Origin: Peltaster fructicola
Taxonomy: Eukaryota > Ascomycota > Dothideomycetes
Length of the DNA: 64,000 nucleotides
Assembly (NCBI GenBank): GCA_001592805.2
Contig: CP051139.1
Location: 4,402,001-4,466,000 of the forward strand
Direction: 5' to 3'
Under the pieces are notes generated by a model. That model made no database searches. It was not told where the DNA came from and worked only from the letters and a program-made list of their open reading frames with translations. Numbering within the stretch: the stretch's first letter is position 1; every line of letters begins with the position of its first letter. The translations under genes were made by a program, and so were the position numbers. Below, one piece after another: positions 55,833-64,000 of this stretch.

Positions 55833-56633
55833 TCAGGATCGTCGTTCTTCCTTCCCGACGATGCCAGATGCGTGAATAACCTTCTCAACCCATTCTTCAT
55901 CGACATCGCCACCAACTTGTCTTGCAACCTTGTGCAGGTCGCTAATGTTGTTAGCAAGTAGATCAGCTTTGACTATAGCCACAGCAGTCTCTCGGCGTTG
56001 ATACTCTGCGTCTCGCTCGGCTTGCTCTGCCTCACGCTTCTGCTCGCGTTCCTTGGCCTTCTTAGCTGCAAGCTCAGCTTCTGCCTGTGCTCGACGTTTC
56101 CTCTCTGCTTCGAGAGTGGCTTCTCGCTCTGCAGCTCCTTCGGCATCGCGAGCACGCTGCGCCTCGCCTTGGGATCGCATGAACTCGTTGTAAGCTCGTC
56201 GCTGATCCTTGCGAGCAAGTGACTTGGCTTTCTTTGCACCAACGTTGTGATCGGTTGGGCCTGCGGCATTACCGCCGTCCATTGGATCATCGTCTTCATC
56301 TGCTTCGTCCTCGACCATCGCAGCATGAACATTGGCTTGTGGTTCCGGAGCAACGGCCGGTCCTGGTGCTTCTTCGTACGGTTCTGCCTCGGCGTCCTCA
56401 TTAGTCGCGTGCGCGCCGGGCTCTGCGATGTCGCCTCCGACTATCTCTGGTCCATTTGGGACGATGCTAACCTGCGTCGTTGAGTTGACGCGTGCCCGAG
56501 ACCAGTCCTGTATTTGTGGTGCGAAATACAGCAGCAAACATATCGCTGCCAGGTGCGCGACATCTTGCGCTATCGGTGTTCCAGGCGTGGCAAAGGGCAG
56601 CAGACGGTTGATCAATGCGAGTACTGACGTCAT
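55833..56633 (-). CDS. membrane-anchored coiled-coil protein, C-terminus probably frameshifted
   Basis: The frame gives 266 residues from the ATG at 56633. An N-terminal hydrophobic segment (INRLLPFATPGTPIAQDVAHL and AAICLLLYFAPQI) is followed by an acidic spacer, the conserved KKAKSLARKDQRRAYNEFMR, and a long charged coiled coil (REATLEAERKRRAQAEAELA). A small folded region (VGGDVDEEWVEKVIHASGIV) comes last. The frame then stops at 55833, but another frame of the same strand continues coding-like for about 60 codons to a TGA at 55657 (WAARINENDARAFYMQVANI; DEHGYMDDGKVSEVLVNIL), which looks like the rest of the same domain. The family is conserved in ascomycetes and unnamed to me. A one-base indel in the assembly or a real mutation explains it best. 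Confidence 0.7.
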   Translation of the reverse strand: MTSVLALINRLLPFATPGTPIAQDVAHLAAICLLLYFAPQIQDWSRARVNSTTQVSIVPNGPEIVGGDIAEPGAHATNEDAEAEPYEEAPGPAVAPEPQANVHAAMVEDEADEDDDPMDGGNAAGPTDHNVGAKKAKSLARKDQRRAYNEFMRSQGEAQRARDAEGAAEREATLEAERKRRAQAEAELAAKKAKEREQKREAEQAERDAEYQRRETAVAIVKADLLANNISDLHKVARQVGGDVDEEWVEKVIHASGIVGKEERRS

Positions 56634-57605
56634 TGTACTGCGTGAGAAGAAGTCCTGATGTAGGACGTGAGTTGATGAAGCAGCTCACAAGTCCATGGAG
56701 GAGGCTTCCGCGATTCATTTGGATTTGCTAGATATCGACGTCTGAGTCATGTGATACTTACGTTTACGGTCATATCCGTGTGAACTTGCGCTTAACGTGC
56801 TGTGGACACGCGAGTCATATACTCTGCCGAAGCCTCATCGCTTCGACTTTTGCTATATGCTTTCACCACTGCGCATTCAAGTCTTGCGTACCCACGGTCC
56901 TTCTCATGCAAAGTACGGCCCATCATGATCAAGCATGGCAAGAGTCTCATATCGTTACACGAAGGTAATGAAGGTAACGCGGTCTCACAAGATGCCTGTG
57001 GCTTGCCCATGAGCCCAACTGCAATTGATGGCACCTGTCCTCGGGAGTCGAGCATGCTCATTGCAACAGTCAACTCGGTGCTAGATCCAGATGATGCCTT
57101 CTCTGAAACAGCATACTTTGCGAACAATGGTCGGCCACTTTATTCGTGCCTTCGCTGCCAGAGACAGGCATGAGTCCTGGCAACACAAGAGAAGTCGAGT
57201 TTGTGATCATCGAAGTCGGCCATTATGCAGCACATTCCACAGAGTCCTACTCACGCCCCAGACATTTCAGAGATGTGCAAGACAGTCCTTCGAGAGGGCT
57301 CATTGTGCTGTCCTTGTTGGAGAACAAGTCTCTTGTCAAGGTTCGGCTGTCCAGCATCTCTTCTTTGTCGAATCGTCTTGTCTTCCAAGACACTCTTTGA
57401 CGACACGGCATTGTCAAGATGATCATTCGCAAACTTGGATCGAGTCGTGCTATTGGAATGTTTGTCCTTCTGATGCTGATCTGTCCTTTTGCCCTTATCA
57501 TGAAGCTCTACAAATCTGCTTTGGTCCTCATATTCATTGGATCATCAATACGTGAACGACAACAGAGGTCGACGACACGACACCGCTTCTGAAGCAAGCT
57601 CGAAG
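56634..57605. other. 0.97-kb divergent promoter region
   Basis: It lies between the coiled-coil gene and the HMG-box gene. A plus-strand open frame (57091-57555) begins with tandem ATGs but is rich in His/Arg/Cys/Ser, as out-of-frame sequence usually is. The last 70 bp are in frame with the HMG protein but lack an ATG; a short upstream exon cannot be excluded. Confidence 0.5.
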
Positions 57606-59744
57606 ATGGAAAGCCGCAGCAGTCCGCCTGGCTCGAATAACCTTTTCGCAGGTGAGTTTGAGGGCCAGACTATCAACGAAGCTGAGCGGGACGCTTTGGA
57701 GTCTTTAGCTTTCTTCCAGCAACCACAACAAGAGAATCCTGCGAAGAAGCACCCTACCCAGCAGGCTAGTCCCCTTCTCAATCAGCTACAGTCCCAGGTC
57801 AGTCCTGTGGACGAACGCTCACAAGGTCAGTACAACCCTTTGCATCGAGAATCACAAAGCCATGCTGGCCCTACTGAGAACGAATCTACAGGTCTAGGGA
57901 TCACCTTCCAAACAAATACTATGGGCACATCAAAAGATCAACTCGACTTCCTAGATCAGTTCTTCAACCTCGACAACCTGCAAGACCTTGAGTTCCTCAA
58001 TGACGAGTTCAATGCCCAGCTGAATGCTACTTTGAACGACGGTACGTTCGCAACTTCAGCATCTTTCAGCCCTTTTTTACAAGATAATCACACATCTAGT
58101 CGCATCCCACAAGGAGGAGGAGTCGTCGCCATACCACAAAAGGCGTTCAGTGAACCCCTGATTGGATCTCAGCAACCACGGCAACCACCCGAACTGAATT
58201 ATCTTGAAGATTACGGGCTTGAACTGGATGATCTGTTCCCTGAACTGAGAAACGGCGAACAGAGCGATCCCTTGGTCAATGACAACACCCAGACCATTCA
58301 GGCTCAGCTTGCTCTCAGCGTGCCCGGGCTGGAGTTCGACGACCCTGCTGCGCCGTTCTCATTCGATCCTTTCGCACCGCCAGTTTCTCCTCTTTACAAT
58401 CACTCAACATCGTACGCTCAAACCCGACCAAGCAATGACCAGCGTCAACAGCTCAGACCTCGACTACGTATCGACACCAATGTGCCGCCAATGTTTATGG
58501 AGGCCGCAGCCCCAGTACCAATCACCACTAATCTCAACGTCGATGGGTTGCCGCTGCTCTATACAGCAGAAGAACACTATAATCCAGACCAAGGCTATTA
58601 TACGCTCTCAGATCTGCCTGTACAAGCTCACCGGGGCTTTCAGCAGCGCGATTCCTACGATGCCAACCATGCTATCCGCGATAACAATCATAGACCGAGA
58701 AGAAGCCAGTGTACAGGTCCTGCAGCATATCTTGCAGCTGTAGAAAGCAAGAAACGAGCACGCGAGGACGATGACGAAGATGACAACCACCCGCAAGGCA
58801 GTACGGCTCTACAACAACCTAGATCGAACAACCGACTGGTCAACAAAGCGATCGACGACACTTCTGGGCACCCACTTGAGCGTGTGGACGATGCGCATCT
58901 ACTTTCCTACATCAAAGTAGAATGTCGCTGCTACGAGAAAGAGAAGGTCCCGCGACCCGCAAACAGTTTCATGCTGTACCGCTCTCACTTCAATAGGCTG
59001 AACAAGGCGCGAGACTCCAATCAGCCGAAGATGTCGCAAAAGGCCAAGGTAGCCTGGGACGCCGCGTCTCTAGAGACCAAGAACTACTGGAAGACCAAGG
59101 CCAATGAAGAGAAGGCAAAGCACAAGCAGCTCTATCCAAACTATCAGTTCAAGCCGAAAAGTCAGCATCAAAAGAATCTGATGAAGTTCGGCAATGAAGC
59201 TTGCACATGTGGTGCTTACAATACCAACATGGCTCATTTGCGTCAAGTCAATCCTGCTTCTCGACGCCAGACGGCATATGCTCGTCAACAACAACCGCTG
59301 CAAACTCCGGGCTACCAACATGCAGCACCACAGCGCATGTACCCTCTTGTCGCTGAAAGTAGCCAGCAATACGCATCGGACTACTATTCGGCTGGACAAC
59401 AGGCTATTAACCCGGGAAACATACCCTACATGAATCCCTTCTTGTCAGATTCCTCACTCTTCGACCAGTCCTGGGTACCACAAGAGCCAAACTATGCTGT
59501 CACTCAACCTGTTGCGCATTATACTGACCAAACAGACCCTATCCTGCCCGGGCAATACACACAATATCGAGGTACTGTCCTGCCTGTACAGTATGCGGAT
59601 CAGATAGATCATACGTCGTATGATCAGTATGCTAACCATGTCAACACTAATCTACTTCCACAAGATACAGATCAGCAGGACTCTACTTTGCCACCGCCCC
59701 AGCAGCAGCAGCCACATCCAAGCAAGCGACAACGCATCGTATAG
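57606..59744 (+). CDS. HMG-box DNA-binding protein (MATA_HMG type)
   Basis: The gene encodes 712 residues in one exon from the ATG at 57606. Most of it is Gln/Asn/Pro-rich and disordered. An acidic/hydrophobic stretch (LDQFFNLDNLQDLEFL; DYGLELDDLFPEL) could activate transcription. The HMG box is at about residues 448-518: VPRPANSFMLYRSHFNRLNK, then KMSQKAKVAWDAASLE and YWKTKANEEKAKHKQLYP. This RPxNxFxLYR signature is that of mating-type-like sequence-specific HMG proteins. Two Cys follow shortly (EACTCGAYN). The C-terminus has degenerate Tyr/Gln/Asp repeats (YTDQTDP, QYADQID, QYANHVN) and ends in a basic SKRQRIV. It may regulate sexual development or stress genes. It is not the mating-type gene itself by context. 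Confidence 0.87.
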   Translation: MESRSSPPGSNNLFAGEFEGQTINEAERDALESLAFFQQPQQENPAKKHPTQQASPLLNQLQSQVSPVDERSQGQYNPLHRESQSHAGPTENESTGLGITFQTNTMGTSKDQLDFLDQFFNLDNLQDLEFLNDEFNAQLNATLNDGTFATSASFSPFLQDNHTSSRIPQGGGVVAIPQKAFSEPLIGSQQPRQPPELNYLEDYGLELDDLFPELRNGEQSDPLVNDNTQTIQAQLALSVPGLEFDDPAAPFSFDPFAPPVSPLYNHSTSYAQTRPSNDQRQQLRPRLRIDTNVPPMFMEAAAPVPITTNLNVDGLPLLYTAEEHYNPDQGYYTLSDLPVQAHRGFQQRDSYDANHAIRDNNHRPRRSQCTGPAAYLAAVESKKRAREDDDEDDNHPQGSTALQQPRSNNRLVNKAIDDTSGHPLERVDDAHLLSYIKVECRCYEKEKVPRPANSFMLYRSHFNRLNKARDSNQPKMSQKAKVAWDAASLETKNYWKTKANEEKAKHKQLYPNYQFKPKSQHQKNLMKFGNEACTCGAYNTNMAHLRQVNPASRRQTAYARQQQPLQTPGYQHAAPQRMYPLVAESSQQYASDYYSAGQQAINPGNIPYMNPFLSDSSLFDQSWVPQEPNYAVTQPVAHYTDQTDPILPGQYTQYRGTVLPVQYADQIDHTSYDQYANHVNTNLLPQDTDQQDSTLPPPQQQQPHPSKRQRIV

Positions 59745-60307
59745 CTGCTGCCTGAGAACTTTTATCTGTTTTGCAGGAGGCATCTATAAGGTATGTAGCA
59801 CCAGTTTATCACACCAAGAGCAATTGCGCACAATTGTTCATGTTATAGATTAGTGAAGACGTGAAGGTCTCTTACCATGCGAGCCTGTCAACACCAACGA
59901 AGAGGATACTGTATGAGTCGATCATCGCGTGCATTTTAATAATCTTTTCAAATGTCTTTGCATTACCTACATCTGATCTGTGTGCAAGCATGTCTATCCC
60001 CATAAAACGGGATGCGTGCTTATGCTGTAGAACTACACAATCTATTGTCAATGCTGTACATGTAGGAAAAAGACGAGGGTCGCAGTGTGTCATCACAACC
60101 GGGCCTCTGCGACTGGGACGGTCTGACGACTCATGAGATAGCTTCAATAAGCACATAGACGTATGGTTGATGATCATGACTTTATTGACTCCATCGAACT
60201 ACTGAGAGTGCATTCATGATACACTGATTCGTTCTAGATTCTTCCCATCCGACGCCAGACTATGAAGCTCAGGGTGAGCAGGACACTCGCGCATGACTTT
60301 AGCAAAT
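59745..60307. other. convergent intergenic sequence
   Basis: The 563 bp lie between the HMG-box gene (plus) and RPL17 (minus). It is AT-richer than its surroundings and likely holds both 3' untranslated regions. No gene is seen. Confidence 0.6.
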
Positions 60308-61079
60308 CTACGATGCAGTGATCGCCTTGCGAGTCTGACGGCCACGCTGACGGCTGGTGAGGTGCTGAGAGGCGCGCTCGGCTACTTCTGGTGCCTTCTG
60401 GACGGTCTCCTCTCCCTCAGTGAGGATGAGCTCGATGTGGCATGGGTTGGACATGTATGGGTTGATCTGTAAACTTGTCAGAGGTGTTGTGTACACTGCC
60501 ATAGAACAAACTTACACGACCGTGTGCACGGTATGTCCTTCGTCGCTGCTTTGGGGCCTGGTTGACCTGGATGTGCTTGACGATGAGGTTTGAAGTGTCG
60601 AGGCCCTTTGTGTCTGCGTTTGCCTCGGCGTTCTTGAGGAGAGAGATCAAGAACTCGGCGCTCTTGACTGGCCATCGGGCCTTGCTCACACCAAAAGCCT
60701 TGCCTGTACATATGTGTCAATCTCCTGTCCTTTCTTCTTCTGTATTGATGCATCCTCGCACGTGGCTAGGAGGACAACAATGCCTCACGTACCTTGGGCA
60801 GTACGGCCAGTGCTCCCGGCATATCTTCGCATTGGCACAGCCTCCTTGTGCTCGGTGACGTTCTGGAGGAAGGTGAGGGCGCGAGTCAACTTCCAGCCGT
60901 TGATAGCCTGAGCAGCCTCGCGGGTGTTCTTGTATGAGACACGAAGGTAGGAGCCGCGAGAGCGTGCGCTCTTGGCGGACTCGATTTCGGTGGCAGCGTA
61001 ACGGACCTACTTATGTTAGAACGGCGATCCAGCAGTAAGCCATGCGCTTGCTGCATCTGCAAGCATTCTGACATACCAT
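60308..61079 (-). CDS. RPL17: cytosolic ribosomal protein uL22 (L17)
   Basis: The gene encodes 187 residues from four coding exons: 61077-61079 (just the ATG), 60793-61006, 60516-60703 and 60308-60466, with introns of 70, 89 and 49 nt. The protein begins [20 protein letters not shown] after the initiator Met, continues [18 protein letters not shown], has the conserved [20 protein letters not shown] and [20 protein letters not shown], and ends in a basic tail. It lines the peptide exit tunnel of the large subunit. All phases agree. The first intron follows the start codon directly, a common place for introns in fungal ribosomal protein genes. It is divergent from fibrillarin. Confidence 0.96.
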
Positions 61080-61328
61080 GTTGACTGTTGTGTTGCGCAA
61101 TGTCCTTTGGGTGAAGCTGCTGTCAAAAGTTCGAGGCTCACAACGGGATTCTCGTTTGTGTGAGGCGTCTTGGCGTGCTAGCGGCCATCGAAGCTGTGCT
61201 AACCTCTTTCGACTTTCTAAGCTTCCAAAAATTTGAGCTTTGCGACTTCGAACGACCGTCTATCTACAATACTGGACGATCGCTTCTACAATACACGCAA
61301 CAAGAGTCTCTGATACAACGCTGTACAG
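61080..61328. promoter_or_regulatory. shared bidirectional promoter of RPL17 and NOP1
   Basis: The 249 bp separate the start codons of a ribosomal protein gene and the rRNA-methylating snoRNP gene. No TATA box or perfect Homol-D (CAGTCACA) box was found by eye. A pyrimidine-rich stretch (61203-61224) and an A-rich tract near 61228 occur in the middle. Confidence 0.6.
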
Positions 61329-62462
61329 ATGGCATTCACACCAAGAGGCGGACGAGGTGGAGGTGACCGAGGAGGTCGCGGCGGTGGAGGTTTCCGAGGC
61401 GGCAGAGGTGTGCTCATGCGCCTGCATTGTCTAGGATATACAGACTGATTCTTCTAGGCGGCTTCGGCGATCGTGGTGGTCGTGGCGGTGCTAGAGGTGG
61501 TCGCGGTATGTCAAGTCTCGTCAATGGAAAGGTAGCATAACTGACAGCAACAGGTGGCTTTGGTGACCGTGGTGGACGTGGTGGCAGAGGCGGCCGCGGC
61601 GCTCCACGAGGAGGTGCACGGGGCGGAAGAGGTGGACCTGGTGGCGCAAAGGGAGGACAGAAGGTCGTAGTCGTATGTGGACATAGGCTTGAGTATGCAA
61701 CGCAGACACTGACGAGGGCTATAGGAGAACCACAGACATGAGGGTGTCTTTGTTGCTCGCGGCAAAGAAGATCTTCTCGTCACCAAGAACTTCTGCCCTG
61801 GCGAAGCTGTCTACGGCGAGAAGCGCATCACCACCGAGAACCCCCCAGATGCTGTCAAGAAGATCACAACCAACGGCGATGGACCAGATGTCCCAGAGAA
61901 GGTCGAATTCCGTGTTTGGAACCCTTTCCGAAGCAAGCTTGCCGCTGGAATTCTTGGTGGTCTCGAACATATCTACATGAAGCCAGGAAGCAAGGTGCTC
62001 TACCTTGGAGCTGCATCGGGAACATCCGTTTCTCACGTTGCCGATATCGTTGGCAAGGAGGGTACAGTCTATGCCGTCGAGTTCTCGCACCGAAGTGGTC
62101 GTGATCTTGTCAACATGGCCACACACCGCACGAATGTCATCCCGATTGTCGAGGACGCTCGTCACCCACTTCGATACCGCATGCTTGTCGGCATGGTCGA
62201 CTGCATATTCGCAGACGTTGCTCAACCAGATCAAGCTCGTATCGTCGCACTCAACGCACACATGTTCCTCAAGGTCGGTGGAGGAGTCCTAGTTTCCATC
62301 AAGGCGAACTGTATCGACTCCACAGCACCAGCTGAGCAGGTCTTTGCCCGAGAGGTCCAGAAGCTGCGAGACGAACGCATCAAGCCAAAGGAGCAACTCA
62401 CACTTGAGCCGTTCGAGCGAGATCACGCCATGGTCGCTGGTATCTACCAGCGTAGTGATTAG
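61329..62462 (+). CDS. NOP1: fibrillarin, box C/D snoRNP 2'-O-methyltransferase
   Basis: The gene encodes 327 residues from four exons: 61329-61407, 61458-61505, 61554-61672 and 61725-62462, with introns of 50, 48 and 52 nt. The first three exons encode an RGG/GAR domain (residues 1-82: [30 protein letters not shown]), and the last encodes the methyltransferase. Visible blocks include [36 protein letters not shown], the SAM site [31 protein letters not shown] and [10 protein letters not shown]-type [12 protein letters not shown]. It methylates pre-rRNA guided by C/D snoRNAs in the nucleolus and modifies histone H2A glutamine in yeast. GAR-domain exons split at Gly codons are typical. Confidence 0.97.
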
Positions 62463-62595
62463 GTCTGCTATCATGTGTAATGGGATACGGTCAAGGAGTC
62501 TGGCGTCCAAGGCGAACTAGCGAATGTATGCATGCAGTGGCGACAAGTCATCTGCCTTGAGGTATAGCTGTCAATAGCATGTAACTTCAATCAAG

Positions 62596-63813
62596 TCACA
62601 ATCCACCAAGACTTTGCAATGCAATACGAAGTTCCTTGACTGCTGTAGGCACATCCTCGAAGTTCAGTGCGCTTATTGCCCATTTCGCATGTTTCTGTGC
62701 TGCCAGCACCGCCTCGTCATCTGTTCGGAAATTGGTGCTGCTGAACGGCGGTGCTGAGGTAGGAATGGTTGGTGGAGGTGCTTTGGCTGCGCTGGCATAG
62801 AACTGTGTTGGGTCTGTAGATGATGCTGTCGCCGGGATATGTGTTTCTTGGTCAATGTTCGAGGATGCCATGTCTGCAATGGTTGCTTGTCGTGGTACGT
62901 GGCTCTCGTCGTCAATGTTGGGTGCCCTCATATCTGCCATTGTAGCTTGTCGTGGTATATGCGTCTCATCGTCAATGCTAGGTGCTATCACATCTGCGAC
63001 CGTAGCTTGCCGGGGTATCTCAGTCTGTTCGTCAATGTGAGGTCCTGCGAGATCAGATGCAGCGAAACGCGAGTCATTTGTCGTTGTTGGCACACTGGGA
63101 AAGTAGCCTCCTCCGATAGATACAGGTCGATCTGATTCCGATGCATCGACGTCCATTGGCGAAACCTCCTGAGGTAGCTGAGCTGCCGGCACAGTCTCAT
63201 CAGGTACGCTTTGCACGCTAGGCTGTGGGACTGAACGGCTGCTGAGTTCTTGCTCAATTGCTTTCAGTTCTGCGTCTTCTTCGTCGAGCTGAACTGTTGG
63301 CTCTGGCTCGACCTTCGGATTTGTCTCATTAGGATCCTTGCCTTCCTTCAAAGCTCTAGCAATCCTCAAGGCGTGAAACTTGCCGAATTTGCTCTTTGCA
63401 TGGCACTCAGGGTCGAGTTCTCCCCATATATTGAGACTATCGAAGAAGGTGGCTGCTGCTTGGAACGTGTCCGCTGTTTGTCGAGTGACCTTGTTGGCAG
63501 TCTGATCTGCCTCAGCACGACTGAATGTCTGCAGTGCAAACTGTTCCATGTATGCTTTCGCAGCGACATCGTCTGTGACTGCGGCCTCTGTTGCGTATGT
63601 TGCCTTGGTCTGCTCAAGCTTATCCATAAGCTCTCCAGCGTACGCTGCAGCTTCACTCGACTTCGAGTGCAGCTCATCCTTAATGATGCGTTGCAGTATG
63701 TAGTACTCCAGCCAATATGTCACTATCGGCTTGTACTTCTCGAGCTGACTGGCTCTTGTAGCGAAACGTTGTATGTCTGCAGCCTTGAGCGCCGCTGGAA
63801 GTTGTGATGACAT
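62596..63813 (-). CDS. VTA1: Vta1/LIP5, activator of the ESCRT ATPase Vps4
   Basis: This single-exon gene encodes 405 residues from the ATG at 63813. The N-terminal tandem MIT-like domain (about residues 1-165) includes KAADIQRFATRASQLEKYKP, VTYWLEYYILQRII and KFGKFHALRIARALKEGKDP. The C-terminal Vta1 domain (last 40 residues: AVLAAQKHAKWAISALNFED then VKELRIALQSL) dimerises and binds Vps4, speeding ESCRT-III disassembly at multivesicular bodies. The linker between them is acidic and disordered and contains a 20-residue repeat in about four copies (see repeat). The family usually has a variable linker without such exact repeats. Confidence 0.94.
   Translation of the reverse strand: MSSQLPAALKAADIQRFATRASQLEKYKPIVTYWLEYYILQRIIKDELHSKSSEAAAYAGELMDKLEQTKATYATEAAVTDDVAAKAYMEQFALQTFSRAEADQTANKVTRQTADTFQAAATFFDSLNIWGELDPECHAKSKFGKFHALRIARALKEGKDPNETNPKVEPEPTVQLDEEDAELKAIEQELSSRSVPQPSVQSVPDETVPAAQLPQEVSPMDVDASESDRPVSIGGGYFPSVPTTTNDSRFAASDLAGPHIDEQTEIPRQATVADVIAPSIDDETHIPRQATMADMRAPNIDDESHVPRQATIADMASSNIDQETHIPATASSTDPTQFYASAAKAPPPTIPTSAPPFSSTNFRTDDEAVLAAQKHAKWAISALNFEDVPTAVKELRIALQSLGGL
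62831..63050 (-). repeat. 60-bp tandem repeat inside VTA1
   Basis: Units start at 62851, 62911, 62971 and 63031 on the plus strand (each beginning gtcaatg), with a partial unit before 62851. They encode about four copies of a 20-residue unit with the core ID(D/E/Q)(E)(T/S)(H/E)(I/V)PRQAT(V/M/I)AD. Period is exactly 60 bp, so the reading frame is preserved. Confidence 0.92.
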
Positions 63814-64000
63814 GCTGAGGGTAGACCGTGCTCGCCGGGATCTCGCCTCTGGAGTGTTCTCTATTGTCACAGCGTAGTAGAGTCTTGGAGTCTCGGCAGG
63901 AAGGACCAGTCCGCAGACATGTGACGAAAGAGGAAGCCACAAAATGTGGTCCCAGCGCTTTGTCAAGCTGGAGAGAACACAAGCTGGAGCTTCAACCAAC
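63814..64000. other. promoter-side flank of VTA1
   Basis: The minus strand stays open in the VTA1 frame to the window edge but contains no ATG. It is treated as leader/promoter. A gene extending past the window edge cannot be judged. Confidence 0.4.

Noticed and set aside
57091-57555. Plus-strand 154-codon frame upstream of the HMG-box gene, with tandem ATGs
   Set aside because: Its His/Arg/Cys/Ser-rich composition is typical of non-coding frames and no domain is seen; more likely promoter or leader.
1-64000. Search for tRNA, rRNA, CRISPR arrays, transposons and virus-like elements
   Set aside because: By eye I found no clover-leaf tRNA, array, terminal repeats, transposase or reverse-transcriptase motif. 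A tool-based scan (tRNAscan-SE, RepeatMasker) could still find small or degraded items.

Overview
The window is ordinary gene-dense nuclear DNA of a filamentous ascomycete. The evidence is short introns (mostly 44-53 nt) with GT..AG ends and CTAAC/CTGAC branch sites, Zn2Cys6 regulators, a HET-domain gene, a DUF7707-type GPI-anchored protein, a LaeA-like methyltransferase and fungal-only families. Dothideomycetes is my best guess at class level, by family resemblance only. I recognise 35 protein-coding genes with some confidence and a few doubtful or decayed ones. I see no tRNA, rRNA, CRISPR, transposon, LTR element or virus-like element. Exon coordinates were worked out by hand from splice signals, reading phase and family similarity; none has been checked against transcripts.

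Layout. 0-5 kb: secreted purple acid phosphatase, G-patch protein and clamp-loader subunit Rfc2. 5-11.8 kb: Dsc4-like membrane protein, GPI-anchored DUF7707 protein, Ypt35-like PX protein, Par32-like protein, mitochondrial phosphate carrier and a CBS-domain protein. 11.9-19.1 kb: a Zn2Cys6 factor, an NAD(P)-dependent reductase, a Q-rich protein, a probably decayed minus-strand gene and a Cys-rich one-pass membrane protein. 19.4-33.8 kb is mostly nuclear housekeeping: Rsc4 (chromatin remodelling), a GNAT acetyltransferase, Mex67 (mRNA export), SF3B1/Hsh155 (splicing), Sdc1/Dpy30 (COMPASS), an unknown protein and Pex13 (peroxisome import). 34.5-46 kb: HET-domain protein, adenine deaminase, a second Zn2Cys6 factor, glutamate decarboxylase and a CobW/COG0523 GTPase. 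46-57 kb: Sac/hSac2 phosphoinositide phosphatase, DUF4202 protein, an MFS transporter with an in-frame stop, a proline-rich protein, a cupin, a methyltransferase and a coiled-coil protein whose C-terminus looks frameshifted. 57.6-64 kb: HMG-box protein, ribosomal protein uL22 (RPL17) head-to-head with fibrillarin (NOP1), and Vta1 with an internal 60-bp tandem repeat.

The genes do not form one pathway. The clearest functional pairing is RPL17/NOP1, which share a 249-bp intergenic promoter. I do not see a convincing new defence or mobile system. The best leads are gene-structure anomalies: introns whose length is a multiple of three and that stay open when read through, a probable frameshift, a nonsense-interrupted transporter, a decayed gene near 17-18 kb, tandem-repeat inserts in conserved proteins, and convergent genes whose stop codons lie only a few bases apart.
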